DNA of 64,000 nt, from positions 31,303,029-31,367,028 of the forward strand of contig CM072894.1 of NCBI GenBank assembly GCA_037013685.1, written 5' to 3'. Position numbers and translations under genes: made by a program. Shown here piece after piece: positions 51,201 through 61,894 of the stretch; position 1 is the first letter of the stretch, and each line of letters starts with the position of its first letter. The DNA comes from Acridotheres tristis (taxonomy: Eukaryota > Chordata > Aves > Passeriformes > Sturnidae). Below the pieces are notes generated by a model that was given only the letters and a program-made list of their open reading frames with translations, was not told the DNA's origin and searched no databases.

Positions 51201-54200
51201 GAGTTTTTATTTTCATGTCTTTCAAATCCTTGTAACATGAAAAGGTAAATTTCCACATCTTTTCTTATCCATGTCAGAATTTATCGAACACTGACATTGC
51301 TAAGAATCAAATAATTCAGATTAATTTAAAAAGAAAAAAATACCACAATTCGATGTCTTTGAGAAACTTTACTCCTTCAGAGAGAGAAAAACCCCACATT
51401 TGTCCTCAAAAGACCATATAATTACATAGCACTTCTTCCAGATGTAGATAAGATGTAGATAAATCCCCTTTTAATTCAGACATCATTATCTGATGTTTTA
51501 ATCCATATTTGAAAAAAACAAATATATTTCAAACAGACAAGGTAATATTTAATCAGAACTTCTGTATCCACACACACAATGCCATATACCAAAACTGAAA
51601 GAATAAATTTGGTATGTTCATGATACCATAATCATAAAATATTGCTCTATTTGAGCATTCATACAATTCTTCTGTGTCAAATGTAATTTTCAGTATCTTT
51701 TTCAAAAACTATTAAAGCAATGATGACAGTTAATAACAAAATTTATCAGTGATCAACAGTTAATGCAATACACACTGCAGCAGATTCCTTTATTCATTGT
51801 AATGGGGCTCTGCCTATTCCATAAACATACAGGGGAAAAGAGAGTGTTTCTCCATGTCATGATTATAAACCAAACCAAATAACCTTATCTCGTGTTCTGG
51901 CCACTAAAACCATTTTGATGAGGTTAAAAACACACACTGGGTAATTTGGGGATATAAAGGAAAGACGTGCAGGCTCACCTTGGCAATGGCTGTTTCCTTA
52001 TACATGCATGTGATCAGACTCATGACTTCAGAAAAGTGGCTTTCAGTGGCATCTGAACTCAGACTTCTCATTAACTTCTCCCACTCTGCAAAAGTGGCAT
52101 TCAGATTCTAATTGGCAGAAGAGACCAGTGGTTAGACACAGAGTACAAAGCACGTTCTACCTCAACATGTATGTTTCAAGTGTGAAATGTTTAGGAACTT
52201 TGGAGAACTCTAAGAAATTTGGCTAAAAGTAAGTGTAGGATTCAAAATCTATGGGAAAAGAAGAGGGAAAAGACTGTACTAGAATTAGAACAAATTTTAT
52301 CATTTATGAAAAAAATGCTGTATTAATGTTCTTCGTGTTATATTTTAAAAACAGTAACAAAGATACTCTGCTTTATACTCACACAGTCTTTGTAAGTACA
52401 TATAATACACATGCAATCATAAAAATACATATCCATACATAGATATTTCCATTTATTAACAAATGTATTTTTAGCAGAAGTGGAAAATTTACTTTTGCTG
52501 CAGCTTGTGGGAGGTCAAATGGAATACGCTGCCTGACTTTGGGAGGCAATTGAGTTAGGACATCTTTTTTCAGTCTTCTGATCATTATTTCACTTAAAAG
52601 TTGATGTAGTTCGTCTAAGTTTGAAGCTCCTCTACAATCCCACTGCCTTCTTTTACCAAAAAACCTGAAAATGATAAATTAATACAGAATGTAAACATGA
52701 GGTCTTCCAAATTCACTAGAAATCTTCAATACCTAATTAATTTTAAAGCACTGTATTGGATGTGAAAGGGTGCTTCAACTTCCCAGCAGCCACCACTGCC
52801 TGCAGGAGTCACTGCCCATCACCTGCACACAATCCTGTGTCTATTCCCAGCTTCCCATACTTCACTGTCCACAGGAAACAAAGGTTTCAGGTTTAATTTT
52901 GGAACTCCTGTTTCAATGGACTAATGAGAAAAATATACCACCATGAGAATAATCTTTATTATATTACAGACAGGAAAGCCATCACGAAAACTGCAAATAC
53001 CATCATCAATATTCCTTTTTTTCCTCTCCCTAAGAATTCCTTCTTAGCTACTGCCAGAGACATGATTTAAAGCTTAAGCTATCATCTTTTAAAAGTGAAA
53101 CTATTTAATGAGCATGGTTAAATAGAGGAAGAAGGTTTAACATTAAGAAGCTAAAGTCTGAAAAGAGAAAGAATTTATTAACTCAGTCTTCCCTATTCTT
53201 TCCTTGCTTTGCTGTTTTTGAGGAAGTGTTGCAGCAGGAATAGCAGCTTTTCTCTATCAGCATCACCAGGAGACAATAAAATAATGAACATGACAGATTT
53301 GGAGAAAAGCCCAGGTAGTGTTTTCCAGGGCCAGAAGAGTGTGTTACAAGCACGTAGTTTTTATTAAAAGACCAAACAGCAACAAAACCCCACAGAAACC
53401 CCCACAATCATTTAGAGATTTTTAAGCCTTATTGACTTTATCAGCAGTGTTCTAATTAGCTGAATTAGCTGAATATAATCATTTGGGAAAGGGGCTGAGG
53501 GAGTCACTTCTGCACTGGTGAAGTGGGAATAGCACAGATGGAAGACAGCAACATCTTCTGCTCATATCCCTTCCTTGGTCTATTTATCTGCCTGTCCTTA
53601 CAAAGGCCTGCTTCCTCCACCCTCAGCATCGGGGATATGACAGAAATGGCAGGCTAAACCTCACAGAAATAATTTGGACCTGATCTTTAAAACAGGTGTC
53701 TACAGATACCTATGGAAAAACCACCCATATTTTCACAGGAAGTGCTGCATAAAATAATCCTATCAAGTTTATTACCACAGGATGTTTTGTTCCAGACAAA
53801 TCATGAAGAAAGTTATTCACTGAAAGCTTGCCAAACCCTGAACTTGATTTTTATTACATTTATGGTATTCCAAAAATAAGATAATCATCTATGATTGAGT
53901 AGCTAACCATGCTGTACCCACGCGCACTTGTGGTGTGAAAATTACAGATGCATTCAGTCAAAACACCATGGAAAAAATAGCATTTTTCTGTCTGAAAATT
54001 AGACTGTGATCTTCCATGTTATTTGAAGTTAAATACTGATAAAGTGCATATGATGGAGGGAGAAAAACAAGTTTTATTAAAATGAAACTATGTAATTACT
54101 ATTGTAAAAATTAAATCTAAATGCTAGCCAATTTTTCTGGCAAAAATCTGTTATTCTGAATACACGCAAAGTTGTAGATATTAAATTTTTAGCTAAGACA

Positions 54201-57200
54201 GCCTGTGAAATACAGAGACAAGAACTGGACTTTTTTCCCCATCCAAATGTGGTGAGTTAGCAAAAAACCTGGATCCCACAATAAAGAGAGATATAAATTA
54301 TTACATGACCATGAGATTAAGACTGAGAGTCAAAAACTCCAGTTCTGAAGGTAAAACATCCACAGCTCATATTAACAACCGTAAATGTATAAATAATTTT
54401 ACTTAACAGAGTGCTTCAACTTTATTTCAAATGTTAACAGTGTTAATTAATTAATTTAATCAGTATCATCCTTTTCCCAATGCTCTTTGATGGAGGAGAT
54501 GGTAGCTGACCCTGAGTTTCAAAGCCAGATGGTGTGATAGAGCAGTAGAGGTACTACCCACTCATTCTCTCACTTGGCATGACAAGAAAAATCAAAGATA
54601 CTCCTAAGAATGTAAATAAGCAAGGGCAGTAATACCTGACACGAGCATCACAGTATCTTTTAGCATATTCATTCCACGTCCCAAACCTTCTTGGAAACAG
54701 TGCCTCAATCTGCATGAAGAGCTGTATAAAAAATAAAATAGCAACAGTAAAAATTTAAAAGTTGCCAGTGAATGTAAGAAATAATCAATACACGGTTCTT
54801 GTGCTAAGTTTACATGAATTTGCACAAAAACCACATAGCTTAGCCTGCATGCAGAAGAAATTCCACAGGACACAGGAGCCTTCAGAGAAGACATTTGTGG
54901 GAAGCCCTCAAAGAACAGAGCACTCAGACCCCTGTAACAGCACTGACAGCTTGGAAAAGATTCACATTGAACAAGAAAACATGGATGACATGAAGTCTTT
55001 CCTAAAAATACAGATTTTATCATTTGCCACGTTCATGGGCTTCTGCAAAGCCCCACTGCAGGTATTGCACGAGTGCTCTGCTTCCTAAAGTACATGAAAA
55101 ACCTACTCAACTCTTAAGTCTTACTTTAAAAAATGGACAATATCAATAGAGACCAGAAATTTCACAGCTTTTTTCCCTGCTGAGTAGCAGGAGGTAAATA
55201 CCAGTTTAGATGACCTCAGCCAGGTAGGATCCTGCTTTACAAGCTGTTATTCTGTCAAAGCTTCCTGGTTTCTGAGATAATTTTCTATACATTTAAAGAC
55301 TTTATACAAAGATTCTGCTTATAACACAATACTGATTAAAAATATTTAATGCTGTTTATACTCTGCCTTGTAAGCCACTGAAGAACATCAGTATCACTAA
55401 AATAATAGTGAATTAATTAAAAAATCAAATTATTTTCCATCTGGTCATGAATTTTGATTCCATTGCTGTGGTCAAGGACAGCTTGTATAGAATTTCCTTT
55501 AAAGACCTTCAACAATGATACTGGTCTCTGTATCCAGGTACAATATAAAAGTATAACTCTAACTTCAGTTCTTCACCCAGGGTTGGTTGCAATGTCTTTG
55601 TACAGGAAGTTTTAGTAAATATCCATACCCATAAACATAAACATTCATATTAAATTTTTAGGTAAGCACTCATGATATACCAAGCCCTTTTCCATACCAC
55701 ATATATCTTCCTCAAGTTATCACCTCTTTGAACATAGTAAATTCATAAAAGGTCTTGACATAAGTTCTATTTACACAGTGAGGAATTCTGAAGCATAAAA
55801 TATTATTTATAAAACTCTTTTAAGTTTCCTGAATACAAATCAGCTCTTATATTCCATTTCCCCTCTACATTTGATAAATAAAGGGTTCAGTATAAAATCC
55901 AAGAGGGTTTTTGTAATCTCTCTGCTCCTCCCTAATTCCATAAGCTGACCTTCCTTCAAAGGAAAATTTGTCATTCTGGATGTGCAACAAGCACAGTCTG
56001 TATTTTGTTCCACTCAAGTGAACCTAAGGAATATTCAAAAGACCAGATATAAACTAAGAACTACCTTTATCAGATGATGAAGTAGAAGATTTAATACAAG
56101 ATCCTGTCTACCAAAGACTCCTCCACCCAAGAGAAACAAGCAGTTCTCTGCTTAGGCTCTTTATTTTCTGTTTCACCCAACAGTCTGTAAAATGCAGGAT
56201 TAATTCCTTACAAGAAACACTGTCTCAATTCACCTGTGCACAAGCTTGAAAGAAGTTTGTAAAATCAACTCAAACAAACAGACATTAGTTTAGCTTCTTA
56301 CACTTGTCCTTCTTAAGGCAGCTAGTGCACCTTTTGATGTCATAATGCATGCAACTGAACACATTCAATGTTCATATATTACTGACACCATCCTCAAAAC
56401 CAAAACCAAAACAAAACACAACATGTCAAATACCTCTTCAGGTCTTCCTAGAGCAGGAGTTCCAGTAAGGAGAACAGCTCTGAGAGCTTTTTGCACAATT
56501 GGCAGTAAAATCTTGCTACGGGTGGCATTTCTGGATTTCATATAGTGTGACTCATCAATCACAACCACCTTAAAGTTCTGCCTGTACAAAGTGTCTACCA
56601 AAGTCTGTGCATCAGATGTTAAGAGTCCATACCCCAGAATTGTTACTTTGCTCGTTGATATTCCCCTGAAAGAGAAAATCCACAAGTTTTCTTAGTACAT
56701 TTTTACTGTAGGACAATTAATATAGCAGAGAGATTATAAAACACTAATCTCAGAAGATATGTATGTCTCCTTTTGGATTGATTGACACGTGGGCTGTCAG
56801 GCTAACAACAACAGCTTTTGGTGTTTAAAACATCTCACACTTACCAACCACACACATTTCATAATCATTTTCAGAAGACACATTACATTTCAAAGGAATT
56901 TCATTTATCTAGATGCATTGCTTCACCCTGTGCTCCTTTCCAGCAGCATCCCATTGGAAAAATCCACTTTGTGGACAAAAAATTACACACAAGCCAAGAT
57001 CTTTATTAGCAGCCGAACACCTGAAGCAATCACGTCTGTGCAAGCATTCAACTGCTCTGGGTACAGAGAGTCCCCTCACCAGCAGCCTGACAGGATTTAA
57101 GCAGACTGTGTCCCTGATATTTGGGCACTGTGAAAGTACAGACTGCTCTGAACCTCACCACCTGGAAAAACCATTCCTGTCAGAGCTGTTATCCAGCTTT

Positions 57201-60200
57201 TTTGCTCAAACAGAACAAGAAGAAAATAAAAAAACCTGGAAGCAGGGAGTCAACATGGCACAAGATGAAAAATGAGTCTTTAACTGAAAACGAACTTCTT
57301 ATAACAAATTTCAAGATGTGTACAGGTCCAAGGTATAAATTGATTTGAAATCACTAGGGAGCACTGTGGCCCTTCAGGAGCAGCACAGGAACTCAAAGCT
57401 GTTAGACATACAAGTCACCAGGACGGGGGACAGAGCTGGTCTGACACCACTGCCCTGCTGGCATCATTCCTGTTGGTTCTTCAGTAGCAAGAGATCAAGA
57501 AACTAAGCAAGCTGAAGTTTCCTTGAGGATTTAAGAGGAAGAAAGTAAATGCAGCTACTCATTCATGCTCCTGGATATGGAAGGCACAATAGTCTGAGCA
57601 CTGGCACTGTGGGCACTACAGACACTGGTTGTCACTGCACAGATAAATGCAACCAGCAAACTATGAATTTCCCTTATCCTTTCTGAAGGGTACATTAAAA
57701 AAAATCTGTTTTAGTGGAACCAATTTATTCAAGAAACTTCCATTTTCTAATTTAGCCAGAAATTACAAACCTAAACTGATGCCTATGTTTATTTTAACCT
57801 GTATTAATCAAGTTAACACTCAAGCAGTGAACTTAGTTCTTGAAGTTTGAAGAAAAGCAAAGTATTAAACTGAGAGAAATCAATGCTTAACATATGGAAG
57901 CAGAATTTAACAAAATGCTAAACCAAGTTTGGCAGCTGCATTTTTGCATTTTCTTACACATGCATGAAACACTTTTTACTGTTAAAATATTAATTAGTTC
58001 AACAGCAACCTCACTTATAGCTAGGAAGCCTCCTGGGAGTTAAATGAGCAGAAATCCAAGTTTTCATCTTTCCTTTTTGAATAGAAGTAATAATAGTTAC
58101 TACTCCTCTAAAAAATCTTAAGAGGAACCGAATTTCATTTGCCATTTAATTTCCCCATCATTTCTCCTAGTCCACATTTCCCCTTTATGCATCCAGCACT
58201 ATAAGCACTGAGTGCCTTTTAGACAAATACCTTTAAAAAAAAAAGAGCTAATTTTAGTTTCCATATTCCTGTGATTAACTTAAATTTTGACTCTCAGTAG
58301 GAATGAGAAGCTTTTAAAATGCATTTTCAGCTAGATTGCTGTGGTTACCAGGAAGATTCCAAGCAGCACATCTTGGCAGTCAAGTCACTGTGATATTCCC
58401 AGAAAACATGAAGATCAGTCTCCCTCACACCAAAGTTTTAGAAGAACATCTAAACATTACCATAAAATCAACAAAGTCATTTACAGTAAAGCAGACAAAA
58501 AACACCCTTGCAATTCAGGGTAATAGAAGAGTTATTCTAATAACACCCAAGACATAGCCTCTCTGATGAATTCATGCTATTAAATCTAAAGATAGAAAGC
58601 GTAGGTCATGATGACCTTTTCAGTTATTTAGGGATTACTTATTCGAACTTACAAATTTTCTCGGCGTGCTAAATGGAATTCTAACAGTAATTACTTCCTT
58701 ATTTTGTAATGTACACCAGAAGTTCTCCAGAAATGTTTTACAGAAGCTAATTAATTCATCCGTGTTGAGAAATAACTGTGTATGTTCAATTTGAGACACA
58801 CTGAAGTAATCTAATTTTCAGCAGACAAGCATTTGCTACTTGCAAAAGGCAGATCCCTCAACTTCTAAGAAAATTAGTAACTACTATAATACAAAAATAG
58901 AAAACTGTGAGGAGTGGCTGATACCACAGAGGAGGTATCTGATAGCCCAGAGGGTGGCCCTGCTTGAGCATGGGGTGGTGAGTAAGCCTTTCTAGAGAAG
59001 AATAACAAACTGTACTCACCCAATATCAGTTTTGTTCTGAATGATGCTAATGTCATCTGGAGAGAGTTCTGGAATCCATTTCTCCATCTCATCCACCCAA
59101 GGGTATCTCAGAGAGGAAGGCACTACAATTAAGAGAGGCCATTCATTTTTATAGTAATATGAAATGGCAATTGCTTGAATTGTTTTTCCTAGCCCCATCT
59201 GGGAAAATAAAAGAAAAGAACAATATTAAAATCAGAAGTCTCTGCTCAGAAAACATATTCCATTCAGAAGAGCCCAAAATAATTTGCAAAGACAGAACCA
59301 AATAAAGAAAACCCAGTCAAAGAGCTACTTATATAGAACGTATTTAATTATCACTTTATTACCACAGATCATCTTTTATGAAGCAAGATTTTTCTAGTTA
59401 AATGGATTAATACACGTGTTATATCTGGTTAGCTCATCAAAGTCAGAAGAAGCATTTCCATTCACCTCAGAAGATTTTCAGTTCAGAGTCTTAATAGGAG
59501 AGACTAAAAAGATCAAACTCCTTAACTTGTTAAGCTACCAGAAACATTTCAAAAAGACTGTGCAAAGGAAAGAAAAATATAGGATGCCTTCTTACTACAA
59601 AAACAACTTGGTCCTTAATTGCATAGGCAAATGAAGAACAAAGAGCAGTAGGAAGAGCTCTGGATTTGACCCAGTGAGTCAACAAAAAGAAACTACTGCT
59701 CTGATTCACCAGAGCTGATGGTTTCTCTTTGACCTGCACCACAAATGAGAAAGCCCAGATAGTGAGAATTCAGATGTACAGACAATGGGAAGATTCAACA
59801 AATAGATTTACATTTAACAAGAAAGTACATGCTTCATACTGCCAAGGTGGGAACACTCCCATAAGTGAATAATCATGGCAACAGATGATTGCAAGATTCA
59901 GAATTCAGGGTTTTGTTTAAAAAATATCAAATTCCACCTTCCCCCACCAAGATTTTATCAAAGAATGCAGCTATTTTCTCTACTTGTTCACATGGTAAGA
60001 GAGAGCTCCCAACTCCTGTGAAACATCAAAGCAGAGACAGGCCTTAAAATGCTCTGTGCAGGTTTTCCATGGAGTCCAGTAGATATTTGAGTGGCTTTGC
60101 TGCTATCTGACTATTCACAGCAGTGAGACATAAAACAACAATTTACATCTCCAGTATTGAGTCTAAATGGACTAAAATAATAATATAATGAAGAGATTTC

Positions 60201-61894
60201 CCCAGTACAAAAGAAAACAAATTTCTCTACTATTACTAGAAAGAAAATAATAGGAAAGCTACTGTAATACTCAGTTTTCATTCAAAATTGCCAAGTTTTC
60301 ATTCAAACTTTCCTGCAAGTTCCCCTTGTGTCACCAGTAGTTCTTAGGCCATCTGAAAACAAATCCAAGTGGAAAAAAAAACCCAACAAAATAATATTCA
60401 TTTTTCGTTTGCTGTCATGGCTGTGTCCATAACTCAGGCTGTGCAGACCCTGGTGATAATCCAGGCACTGAGTTGAAATGAATTATAGGAATAAAAGCAG
60501 GGCTCTTGGAATCAGCACAGTCAGGGCTGGATGCAGATCCCACAGAGCTGAACAGCAGGCTAGGTAACAGAATGTGAGAGACTTGAAAAACTGGAGAAAA
60601 TATTTATTATGGTCTTGGGTTTTGATATAAATTCATCTTTCTCCAGCATGGAAATAGATGACACTGAAATTTTGGGGGAAAATTTTGTCTGTCCCCACTT
60701 TGAGAAAAAATGGAAACATATTTGTAGATCACCTTTCAAAAAACACTGGTTTTATCTTATTCTAATCCTTGTATAGTTACACAATCCAGGGATATTTACA
60801 GTGGTTCTCTGACCTTGAGTTTTCCTCCATAATTTCTTTTTACATACAAGCTCACAATACTGGTATTTAATTTTATCACCATTTTCTTATTTAGAGATAG
60901 GTCAAAAAGCACAGGATACACATCACTGCACAATACTTCCTCCAGTGCCACCACCTATTGTCATTACCAAATATAGGATCTTTATTTTGGAATAAATGTA
61001 TCTTCCAGGACTTTTTATTGCTAACATAATTATGCACAGCTCATTTTCTAGTTCAAGGAAGGAAATAAACTGTTTTAATAAAAAAATAGCTACCACTGAT
61101 ATTTTGATTTTTCCCAAGCTTCCCTTTTCTCTTCCCTAAATACTTTTGTATTCTCCACAGCTCCCAGATATTTTGCATTCTATGCCAGCATAGTTTATCT
61201 CCAGATGTAATGAGATTTTTATAGTATGAGGAGATGCTTAAATCCCAATAATCCATCTCTCTCCCTCCTGGTGTGTCAAGAAAACCCAAATTAGAATTGT
61301 GAGACTACAGCAATTCTCTTTTTCAGAAAGGTTTCTTACTGGCAACACATCAAGAATATTATTAAAAAATGTTTTATCTGTGGGAAGAAATGCTGGAACT
61401 CAGATGTCCCTAATATGGAATATAACATATATTTTCAAATGTATGGATACAATGAATTTTACTTCTACTACTTGATCAGCACACTTTTAAAAATTCATCT
61501 TTGGAAACCATATGTGTTAATAATCTCTTTGGGCCAGGAATATCTAATAATGCATTAAAAATAGCCAGCTATTCAATTATAAAGAACTTTAAAAAAAATC
61601 AACTGAGTCAGTGTTTTTAAAATGTAACAGTACAGGAGACTTAACTGACAATTAAAAGTAACCTTTTAAGTTTTCTCAAGGATTCTTCTAAACTTATGTC
61701 AGGTTTCAATTTTTCTCTCACTTAGGTATTTTCAGGATATCGGCTGACTATCACAGGAATTAGGATTCTTTCAATAACCTTTCTACCCACACCTCTCAAA
61801 CAAAAAAAGTCACATCTGCACAAAGTGCATTAACACCAGAAAAAACAGTGTTAGAGGAACAGGAACATCACTTACCTCATCAGCAATCATACAC
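39158..61894 (-). CDS. ZRANB3: ZRANB3 (AH2), SNF2 annealing helicase with NZF finger and HNH nuclease; 5' exons not found
   Basis: ATP-driven nuclear enzyme that reverses and remodels stalled replication forks, anneals DNA, and cuts DNA through a C-terminal HNH domain; it is recruited by PCNA and K63-linked ubiquitin. Exons in transcript order: 61894-61876, 59198-59020, 56665-56434, 54721-54636, 52664-52493, 52107-51979, 51150-51031, 50296-50177, 49659-49480, 48357-48205, 47587-47119, 46134-45940, 45460-45378, 43940-43839, 42989-42847, 41457-41326, 40505-40106, 39723-39592, 39256-39158. All junctions are GT-AG and in phase, giving 1047 residues plus stop. Motifs in order: [46 protein letters not shown] box, NZF, HNH, APIM. 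About 55 N-terminal residues of the human protein have no counterpart in the window. Confidence 0.96.
39592..39723 (-). other. ZRANB3: HNH nuclease exon of ZRANB3
   Basis: A 44-codon exon reading [20 protein letters not shown], then [18 protein letters not shown], then TACHRE. The WQVDHI His, the ENLQTLC Asn and the TACH His, with the paired Cys, form the HNH/Zn signature. This domain gives ZRANB3 its structure-specific nuclease activity and sets it apart from SMARCAL1. All signature residues are present. Confidence 0.94.
40106..40505 (-). other. ZRANB3: Cys-rich exon preceding the ZRANB3 HNH domain
   Basis: 133 codons in the reading phase set by neighbours. CxxC pairs occur in [20 protein letters not shown] and VCQCCQHN, followed by [20 protein letters not shown]. 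In human the matching region also has ordered cysteines ahead of the HNH core. The exon is GC-rich compared with its introns. Confidence 0.92.
45940..46134 (-). other. ZRANB3: Glu/Arg-rich linker exon of ZRANB3
   Basis: 64 codons that are almost all Glu, Arg, Gly, Ser and Gln, joining the NZF exon to the substrate-recognition region. Acceptor GTCTTTAG and donor GTAAAG give phases 1 and 1, which fit both neighbours. Little sequence resembles mammals, as expected for a disordered linker. Confidence 0.85.
47119..47587 (-). other. ZRANB3: PIP-box and NZF zinc-finger exon of ZRANB3
   Basis: The exon opens [24 protein letters not shown] (47572-47549) is a PCNA-interacting PIP box (Q-x-x-I-x-x-F-F). 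A basic KKRKR stretch, a possible nuclear localisation signal, follows. After a Ser/Glu-rich spacer, the end of the exon (about 47200-47120) encodes [20 protein letters not shown]. This is an NZF (RanBP2-type) finger with W, four Cys and the central Asn in place; in this family it binds K63-linked ubiquitin. Confidence 0.95.
47611..47655 (-). repeat. CR1 tail fragment, reverse orientation
   Basis: CACAGAATCATTTAGGCTGG and then AAAAGACCTTTAA match the terminal part of an avian CR1 element read in reverse. The copy begins 24 bases upstream of the acceptor of the PIP/NZF exon, so it lies in the intron close to that exon's branch-point region. Confidence 0.7.
48603..48657 (+). repeat. CR1 tail fragment
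   Basis: GAGCTTTAAGGACCCTTCCA followed by ATCTAAACCATTCTATGATT is the classic CR1 3' end, including the terminal ATTCTATGATTCT direct-repeat motif. It is 5'-truncated and lies about 20 bases left of the solo LTR. Confidence 0.8.
48672..48977 (+). mobile_element. Solo LTR of an endogenous retrovirus with 6-bp target-site duplication
   Basis: A 294-bp unit (48678-48971) starts TGCTGCC and ends ACCACA, the TG...CA ends of a retroviral LTR. It is flanked on both sides by the same six bases GGGTGA (48672-48677 and 48972-48977). Inside are a TATA-like ATAAATAG (48867-48874), an AATAAA signal (48887-48892) and a following GT/CT-rich stretch, in the right order for a plus-strand LTR. No internal viral sequence is present, so it is a solo LTR left by recombination. 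A 6-bp duplication fits alpha/beta-like (ERVK class) elements. It lies antisense in a ZRANB3 intron. Confidence 0.75.
49480..52664 (-). other. ZRANB3: Helicase C-terminal lobe exons of ZRANB3
   Basis: Exons 52664-52493, 52107-51979, 51150-51031, 50296-50177 and 49659-49480 encode the second RecA-like lobe. Features in order: [17 protein letters not shown], the [18 protein letters not shown] strand, [20 protein letters not shown] joined to [12 protein letters not shown] (motif V), and [11 protein letters not shown] (motif VI with the arginine finger). The exon lengths 129, 120, 120 and 180 are all multiples of three, with phase 0 ends. Confidence 0.95.
56434..59198 (-). other. ZRANB3: Helicase N-terminal lobe exons of ZRANB3
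   Basis: Exon 59198-59020 begins [20 protein letters not shown] and includes [13 protein letters not shown] (motif Ia). Exon 56665-56434 holds the Walker B DESH (56556-56545) and [12 protein letters not shown] (motif III). The GG|G junction between them reads DIGGIST where human has DVRRMST. All ATPase motifs are intact. Confidence 0.95.
61876..61894 (-). other. ZRANB3: 19-nt micro-exon of ZRANB3 ahead of Walker A
   Basis: GCTTAG acceptor, then one base, TGT ATG ATT GCT GAT GAG, then GTAAGT. It encodes (R)CMIADE, which joins MGLGKT in the next exon to make the DEMGLGKT nucleotide-binding loop. Human has CMVADEMGLGKT at this place. Both splice sites are good and the phase fits. Confidence 0.9.
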
